A stretch of DNA of 64,000 bases, from NCBI RefSeq assembly GCF_000211855.2, contig NC_015638.1, positions 248,001-312,000 on the forward strand, given 5' to 3'. The notes under the pieces were generated by a model that did no database searches, was not told the DNA's origin, and saw nothing but the letters and a program-made list of their open reading frames with translations. The DNA comes from Lacinutrix sp. 5H-3-7-4. GTDB taxonomy: Bacteria > Bacteroidota > Bacteroidia > Flavobacteriales > Flavobacteriaceae. Made by a program: the position numbers and the translations under genes. Shown here piece after piece: positions 61,111-64,000 of the stretch (position 1 is its first letter; the number at the start of each line of letters is the position of its first letter).

Positions 61111-61959
61111 ATGAATAAAATTACACTACAAATACATTGCAAAGACCAAACTGGCATAATAGCCTCTGTTACTAATTTTATTGCCAATAATAATGGAAAT
61201 ATAGTATACATAGACCAACATGTTGATAGAGAACAAGATATTTTCTGTATGCGATTAGAAAGTGAGTTTAAAGCTTTTTCAATGGAAAGTTTTAAATCAA
61301 ATTTCACCAATGTATTAGCTGAAAGGTTTAACATGAAATGGCGAATTTATGATGTTGAAGACAAACCAAAAATGGCACTATTTGTTTCTAAATACGACCA
61401 TTGCTTGTATGATTTATTAGGAAGATATAATTCTGGAGAATTGTTTGTTGATATTCCTTTTATAATTAGTAATCATAACAATTTAAAACCTATTGCTGAA
61501 AGCTTTAATATTCCTTTTTATTATATTCCTGTAACAAAAGACACTAAAGCTGAAGCTGAAGCACAACAACTTAAACTTTGTAAAGAACATGGCATTAATT
61601 TTATTGTTTTAGCGCGTTACATGCAAATTGTAACAAACACATTAATTAATGAATACCCAAATAAAATTATTAATATTCATCATTCTTTTTTACCTGCATT
61701 TGTAGGAGCAAAACCTTATCACTCTGCCTATAAACGCGGTGTTAAAATTATTGGAGCAACAAGCCATTATGTAACTACAGACTTGGATGCTGGACCAATT
61801 ATAGCACAAGATGTAGCGAGCGTTTCGCACACACACTCAATAGAAGATTTAATTACCAAAGGTCGTGATCTTGAAAAAATAGTTTTAGCCACCGCTATAA
61901 AATATCACATAAACCGAAAAGTTATGGTGTTTAATAATAAGACCATTATTTTTTCATAG
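61111..61959 (+). CDS. purU: Formyltetrahydrofolate deformylase
   Basis: A 282-residue protein: an N-terminal ACT domain (LQIHCKDQTGIIASVTNFIANNNGNIVYIDQHVDREQDIFCMRLE, about 1-85) and a formyl-transferase-like domain with ALFVSKYDHCLYDLLGRY, INIHHSFLPAF (catalytic Asn/His) and TSHYVTTDLDAGPII (catalytic Asp). It releases formate from 10-formyl-THF to balance one-carbon pools. The ACT part senses glycine or methionine in E. coli PurU. Confidence 0.95.
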   Translation: MNKITLQIHCKDQTGIIASVTNFIANNNGNIVYIDQHVDREQDIFCMRLESEFKAFSMESFKSNFTNVLAERFNMKWRIYDVEDKPKMALFVSKYDHCLYDLLGRYNSGELFVDIPFIISNHNNLKPIAESFNIPFYYIPVTKDTKAEAEAQQLKLCKEHGINFIVLARYMQIVTNTLINEYPNKIINIHHSFLPAFVGAKPYHSAYKRGVKIIGATSHYVTTDLDAGPIIAQDVASVSHTHSIEDLITKGRDLEKIVLATAIKYHINRKVMVFNNKTIIFS

Positions 61960-62076
61960 CCAACATTAAACATAAAACGGATTTTTTTTATTTAAAGAAT
62001 AGTTAACATTATCCGCAAGTTTTGAGCTTAAAGCGCATCTTAATATTGAGTATATTTACACCATAAATTATAGAAC

Positions 62077-62781
62077 ATGAAAAAATTATTGACTTTTATT
62101 ATTATTTTAAATTTTACAGCTTGTGCAGAACTACAAGACGTTGTTAACCAATTACCTCAAGGAAATGGTAGTCTTTCTCAAGTAGATATAGGTAACGGTT
62201 TACGCCAGGCTTTAGACTTAGGGATTGACAAACAAGTAACTAAACTAACACAACAAGATGGTTTTTTTAAAAATGAATTAGTAAAAATTTTATTACCAGA
62301 AGAGTTACAAAAAGTAGATAAAGCTTTACGTGATATAGGTTTAAGTAATTTGGCAGATGAAGGATTAAAAGTTTTAAATCGTGCAGCAGAAGATGCTGTT
62401 GGTGAAGCTACACCTATTTTTATTGATGCGGTAAAAGGCATCACTTTTAACGATGCTAAAAACATTTTACTTGGTGATAACGATGCCGCAACACAGTATT
62501 TAAGTAATAGAACAGAAAGTGCTTTATACGCTAAATTTAATCCGGTTATTAAAAACAGTTTTGCAAAAGTTGGTGCAGACCAAATTTGGGCTAATTTAAT
62601 AAACAAATATAACGCGATACCGTTTACAAATAATGTAAACCCAGATTTAACAGACTATGTTACAGGAGAAGCTTTAAAAGGTGTTTACAAAATGATTGCT
62701 GTTGAAGAACTTGAAATTAGAGAAAAAGCATCATCAAGAACTACAGATTTGTTACGTAAAGTTTTTGCTTTACAAGATTAA
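62077..62781 (+). CDS. DUF4197 family lipoprotein
   Basis: A 234-residue protein with a lipoprotein signal (LNFTAC; the Cys near residue 15). The rest is largely helical (GNGLRQALDLGIDKQVTKLTQQDGFFKNELVKILLPEELQKVDKALRDIGLS ... AAEDAVGEATPIFIDAVKGITFNDAKNILLGDNDAATQYLSNRT), the DUF4197 pattern. Such proteins are common in Bacteroidota and proteobacterial envelopes; function is unknown. Confidence 0.9.
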   Translation: MKKLLTFIIILNFTACAELQDVVNQLPQGNGSLSQVDIGNGLRQALDLGIDKQVTKLTQQDGFFKNELVKILLPEELQKVDKALRDIGLSNLADEGLKVLNRAAEDAVGEATPIFIDAVKGITFNDAKNILLGDNDAATQYLSNRTESALYAKFNPVIKNSFAKVGADQIWANLINKYNAIPFTNNVNPDLTDYVTGEALKGVYKMIAVEELEIREKASSRTTDLLRKVFALQD

Positions 62782-62907
62782 TATAAGTAACACATTTAGT
62801 AATAGTTAGATAATATTAATGTAACATTAAAGCTGAAGCTTTTATATACATTTGTATCTCAAGTTATTCATCTCATATTACTTGAGTTAGTTAGTTTATT
62901 ATAGTAT

Positions 62908-62949
62908 AAAAAACCAACCTTAGCATCATCACTAGGTTGGTTTTTTTTA
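62908..62949 (+). terminator. Terminator after the DUF4197 gene
   Basis: Stem AAAACCAACC / GGTTGGTTTT, extended by imperfect TAG / CTA pairing around a CATCATCA loop, then T run. It lies about 125 nt past the stop codon. Confidence 0.85.
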
Positions 62950-63033
62950 TATCTGTTTTTTAAATTAACCGTTTCGCAACTTGCTTATTATCAATATTTA
63001 ATGTATTTTTAATAACGTAATCTCCCAGGAACT

Positions 63034-63231
63034 ATGTCAAGAAAAAATATTTTAAAAGCGCACCAAAGTAAGCTCAACAAGCGCTACAAACAATTAGTAG
63101 AGCAAGCCTATAATTTGAGAGAAACAGATCATGCACTTAGTGATGACTCTGAGTTTAAAGCTATGAAATTATTAAATAAGTTAAACCAGATTAAGTTTTT
63201 AGCTCGCGACAACTCACAGCCTATTTCTTAA
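63034..63231 (+). CDS. Small charged helical protein (Lacal_2735/DUF6435-like?)
   Basis: A 65-residue protein, strongly basic in the first half, with the pattern KLNKRYKQLVEQAYNLRETDHALSDDSEFKAMKLLNKL. This resembles small flavobacterial helical proteins of the Lacal_2735 type, but I am not sure. Function unknown. Its end overlaps the convergent metal-binding-protein gene by 18 nt. Confidence 0.55.
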   Translation: MSRKNILKAHQSKLNKRYKQLVEQAYNLRETDHALSDDSEFKAMKLLNKLNQIKFLARDNSQPIS

Positions 63232-64000
63232 AGCTTTAAAATAATCAAAGGCTTTAATTAATCTTGAGCCGTACCAAGAAAAATATTCGCCATCAACAAA
63301 AATTGTTTTTGCATGGTGAGACACACGGCCAACCTCAAAGGCATGTTCGTCTTTAAATGGATAAGGTTCACTAGATAACATTACAATTTCAGGATCTCCT
63401 TCTAATCTTATCTTTTTTAATTCTATTTCGGGATAACGTTCACGGTTTTTATAGATGTTTTCAAAATTATTTAATTCTAATAAATAATCTATAAAAGTGT
63501 TATTAGCTGCAACCATCCATGGTTTTCTCCAGATAAAATAAGCAACCTTAAGTGTTGGTTTATTTTTTATAAAAGCTTTAAAATCGTTTAAATTAAAATT
63601 TATTTTATCTATTATTTTAGAGGCGTTTGTTCGCTTATTAAATAATTCTCCATATTGAGTTATTAACTCTAAACAATCTGATATATTAAAAATATCAGAT
63701 ACATGTGTTGCACAAATTGTTTTACATGCATCTACTATTTCTTTTGTGTTTTCTTCTTTATTACAAAGTATAATATCTGGATTCAAAGCTTTTATAACTT
63801 CAATTTTAATATTTTTTGTTCCGCCTACTTTATGCTTTGTACTTTTTGCATGAAATGGATGTACACAAAATTTAGTGATACCAACAATAGAGTCTTCTAA
63901 ACCTAAATCATAAAGTAATTCTGTTTGAGATGGCACTAAAGAAATTATACGTTTAGGTGTTGTTTTTAAAGTTACAGTATTTCCTATTTGATCTCTAATT
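63214..64000 (-). CDS. Periplasmic metal/cobalamin-binding ABC transporter protein (BtuF/helical-backbone type), 5' truncated at the window edge
   Basis: The frame is open to the right edge: IRDQIGNTVTLKTTPKRIISLVPSQTELLYDLGL is a typical mature N-terminal segment, so a GTG within it at 63936 is not the start. The helical-backbone metal-receptor fold shows in GITKFCVHPF, VGGTKNIKIEVIKALNPDIILCNKEENTKEIV, YFIWRKPWMVAANNTFIDYLLE and ELKKIRLEGDPEIVMLSSEPYPFKDEHA. BtuF-like members bind vitamin B12 or siderophores. The nearby B12-dependent IcmF makes cobalamin attractive, but this is inference. At least 262 residues are visible. Confidence 0.85.
   Translation of the reverse strand, partial: IRDQIGNTVTLKTTPKRIISLVPSQTELLYDLGLEDSIVGITKFCVHPFHAKSTKHKVGGTKNIKIEVIKALNPDIILCNKEENTKEIVDACKTICATHVSDIFNISDCLELITQYGELFNKRTNASKIIDKINFNLNDFKAFIKNKPTLKVAYFIWRKPWMVAANNTFIDYLLELNNFENIYKNRERYPEIELKKIRLEGDPEIVMLSSEPYPFKDEHAFEVGRVSHHAKTIFVDGEYFSWYGSRLIKAFDYFKALRNRL

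Noticed and set aside
63934-63936. GTG start for the BtuF-like gene
   Set aside because: The frame continues upstream with a typical receptor N-terminus, so the real start is outside the window.

Overview
The window is a low-GC chromosomal segment from a marine-type member of the Flavobacteriaceae (Bacteroidota). Three things point there. Exact or near-exact copies of the Bacteroidota -7 promoter box TAnnTTTG stand 12-70 nt before many starts, without Shine-Dalgarno sequences. Several genes encode large secreted proteins with type IX secretion (T9SS) type B sorting domains. Many other proteins belong to families typical of flavobacteria (DUF6268, DUF4920, SigZ, IcmF, a CtaA with a long loop). 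The genus is not certain. No rRNA, tRNA, CRISPR array, insertion sequence or prophage was recognised.

Layout. 1-2.8 kb: the end of a CCA-adding/HD nucleotidyltransferase, a GNAT acetyltransferase, heme A synthase and a pRiA4b-ORF3-like protein. 2.9-4.8 kb: an ABC-2 exporter (ATPase plus permease). 4.8-23.6 kb: five consecutive genes for secreted T9SS type B proteins (1111, 1972, 612, 1606 and about 779 aa). They share one about 85-100 residue module in about 4, 12, 1, 11 and 2 copies. 23.7-26.6 kb: uvrB with a SRPBCC gene, opposed by a TerB-like gene. 27-30.8 kb: DUF1456 protein, sucC, an ACT/aspartokinase-like protein divergent from lysA. 30.9-35.6 kb: PAS histidine kinase and receiver pair, VOC protein, secreted M28 peptidase, PPK2 kinase. 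35.7-41 kb: a very tight five-gene operon (ABC ATPase, ABC permease, MscS channel, DUF6268 outer-membrane protein, sigma-54 response regulator without HTH). 41.1-43 kb: a candidate small RNA, then dnaJ and grpE.

43.2-54.6 kb is mixed housekeeping and envelope content: YceI lipoprotein, TIGR01777 reductase, MnmD, DUF4920, IlvE, MazG-like pyrophosphatase, a small membrane protein, SRPBCC/GyrI-like protein, CrcB, DUF1684, an MFS transporter behind a possible attenuator, VOC, a CocE-like hydrolase and a DJ-1-like lipoprotein. 54.6-57.4 kb holds a RES/Xre toxin-antitoxin pair, sigZ with a previously unmarked 33-residue metallothionein-like gene just upstream, an Lrp regulator and an orphan helical protein. 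57.5-64 kb: the fused mutase/G-protein IcmF, purU, a DUF4197 lipoprotein, a small helical protein and the start-truncated gene of a metal/cobalamin-binding periplasmic protein.

The most interesting items are the adhesin-like T9SS type B cluster with its copy-variable module and a calcium-binding repeat nested in one module; the metallothionein-like peptide upstream of a Cys-tailed SigZ; a candidate small RNA between dnaJ and the ABC operon; a terminator with no coding gene upstream of it in the leader of the MFS gene; and a RES toxin whose family Ser appears as Cys, with an inverted-repeat operator candidate at its promoter.
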